DNA of 64,000 nucleotides from Paenibacillus sp. JQZ6Y-1 (GTDB lineage: Bacteria; Bacillota; Bacilli; Paenibacillales; Paenibacillaceae). Below, in pieces: positions 63,863 through 64,000 of this stretch. The notes under the pieces were generated by a model, which was not told where the DNA came from, did no database searches, and was given only the letters and a program-made list of their open reading frames with translations. Both the position numbers and the translations under genes were made by a program. Numbering within the stretch: the first letter of the stretch is position 1; every line of letters begins with the position of its first letter. Where the stretch lies: assembly GCF_040719145.1 (NCBI RefSeq), contig NZ_JBFDUZ010000005.1, positions 1 through 64,000 of the forward strand, in the 5' to 3' direction.

Positions 63863-64000
63863 ATGAAGCACCTCCAGAATATCCGCCATTTCAAGTTCGC
63901 CGACCAAGAGGAATCTGAAACAGACGAATCCGAACAAGCTTATCGCGTACCTGTGGACGTCTCTACACTAGAACCAGCATTCACACCAAGCCCGACTACC
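63863..64000 (+). CDS. Possible 5' end of a gene, truncated by the window
   Basis: An open frame of 46 codons runs off the right edge (MKHLQNIRHFKFADQEESE at its start, Glu/Asp- then Pro/Thr-rich). An in-frame TAG just upstream fixes this ATG as the first possible start, but no clear ribosome site precedes it. Codon composition returns to the GC-richer pattern of the core. It could equally be a gene remnant at an island edge. Between 63638 and 63862 nothing else is visible. Confidence 0.35.
   Translation, partial: MKHLQNIRHFKFADQEESETDESEQAYRVPVDVSTLEPAFTPSPTT

Overview
The window reads as a chromosomal segment of a low-to-moderate GC, endospore-forming Firmicute, most likely Paenibacillus or a close relative. 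This rests on the 16S rRNA 5' region at the left edge (reverse strand), strong Shine-Dalgarno sites with frequent TTG starts, the acetylase branch of diaminopimelate synthesis, CotF-type spore coat proteins, CcpA-type cre sites, a GntR-controlled gluconate locus and a ydaO-type c-di-AMP riboswitch. No tRNA, insertion sequence, integrase or CRISPR array was found.

Layout. 1-970: 5' end of a leftward rRNA operon with boxA leader and promoter, then a perfect 9-bp tandem repeat. 974-4768: potABCD polyamine importer. 5.4-13.4 kb: patA, a transmembrane chemoreceptor, two small spore-coat-like genes, a YitT-family membrane protein, dapL and dapH; patA, dapL and dapH supply the acetyl-DAP route to lysine and peptidoglycan. 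13.7-23.1 kb: accessory and housekeeping mix (a lipoprotein, a secreted discoidin/FN3 protein, a predicted DNA-binding protein behind a palindrome-rich promoter, ilvE, a cyclase-family hydrolase, a methyltransferase, a YjgB-like protein, an NAD(P)-binding protein). 23.4-30.3 kb: pepT, a MetE-like protein, a cysteine-cluster protein, a soluble chemoreceptor, an aminotransferase and a diguanylate cyclase. 30.4-35.0 kb: gluconate locus gntR-gntP-gntK with two GntR operators and cre-like sites. 35.2-44.7 kb: an SLH-like secreted protein, a membrane-anchored methyltransferase, a three-gene sugar ABC importer with cre sites, and a divergent secreted beta-propeller protein. 45-60.7 kb: mostly single genes, including an aldo/keto reductase, two DinB-like proteins, a small unknown protein under a c-di-AMP riboswitch, a stand-alone KdpD-type USP protein, an SgrR-like regulator, a GsiB-like stress protein behind a sigma-B-like promoter, asparaginase and a WYL regulator.

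The most notable accessory element lies at 61.3-63.6 kb: an AT-rich two-gene cassette encoding a SLATT-type transmembrane protein and a CD-NTase with a C-terminal AGS-C sensor domain. This is the architecture of a minimal CBASS-like anti-phage system, with its own promoter and terminator. The second is the c-di-AMP riboswitch and terminator at 49.3-49.5 kb, which control a 137-residue protein of unknown function about 1.3 kb from a divergent KdpD-type USP gene. All functional calls were made by reading the sequence; no database search was run.
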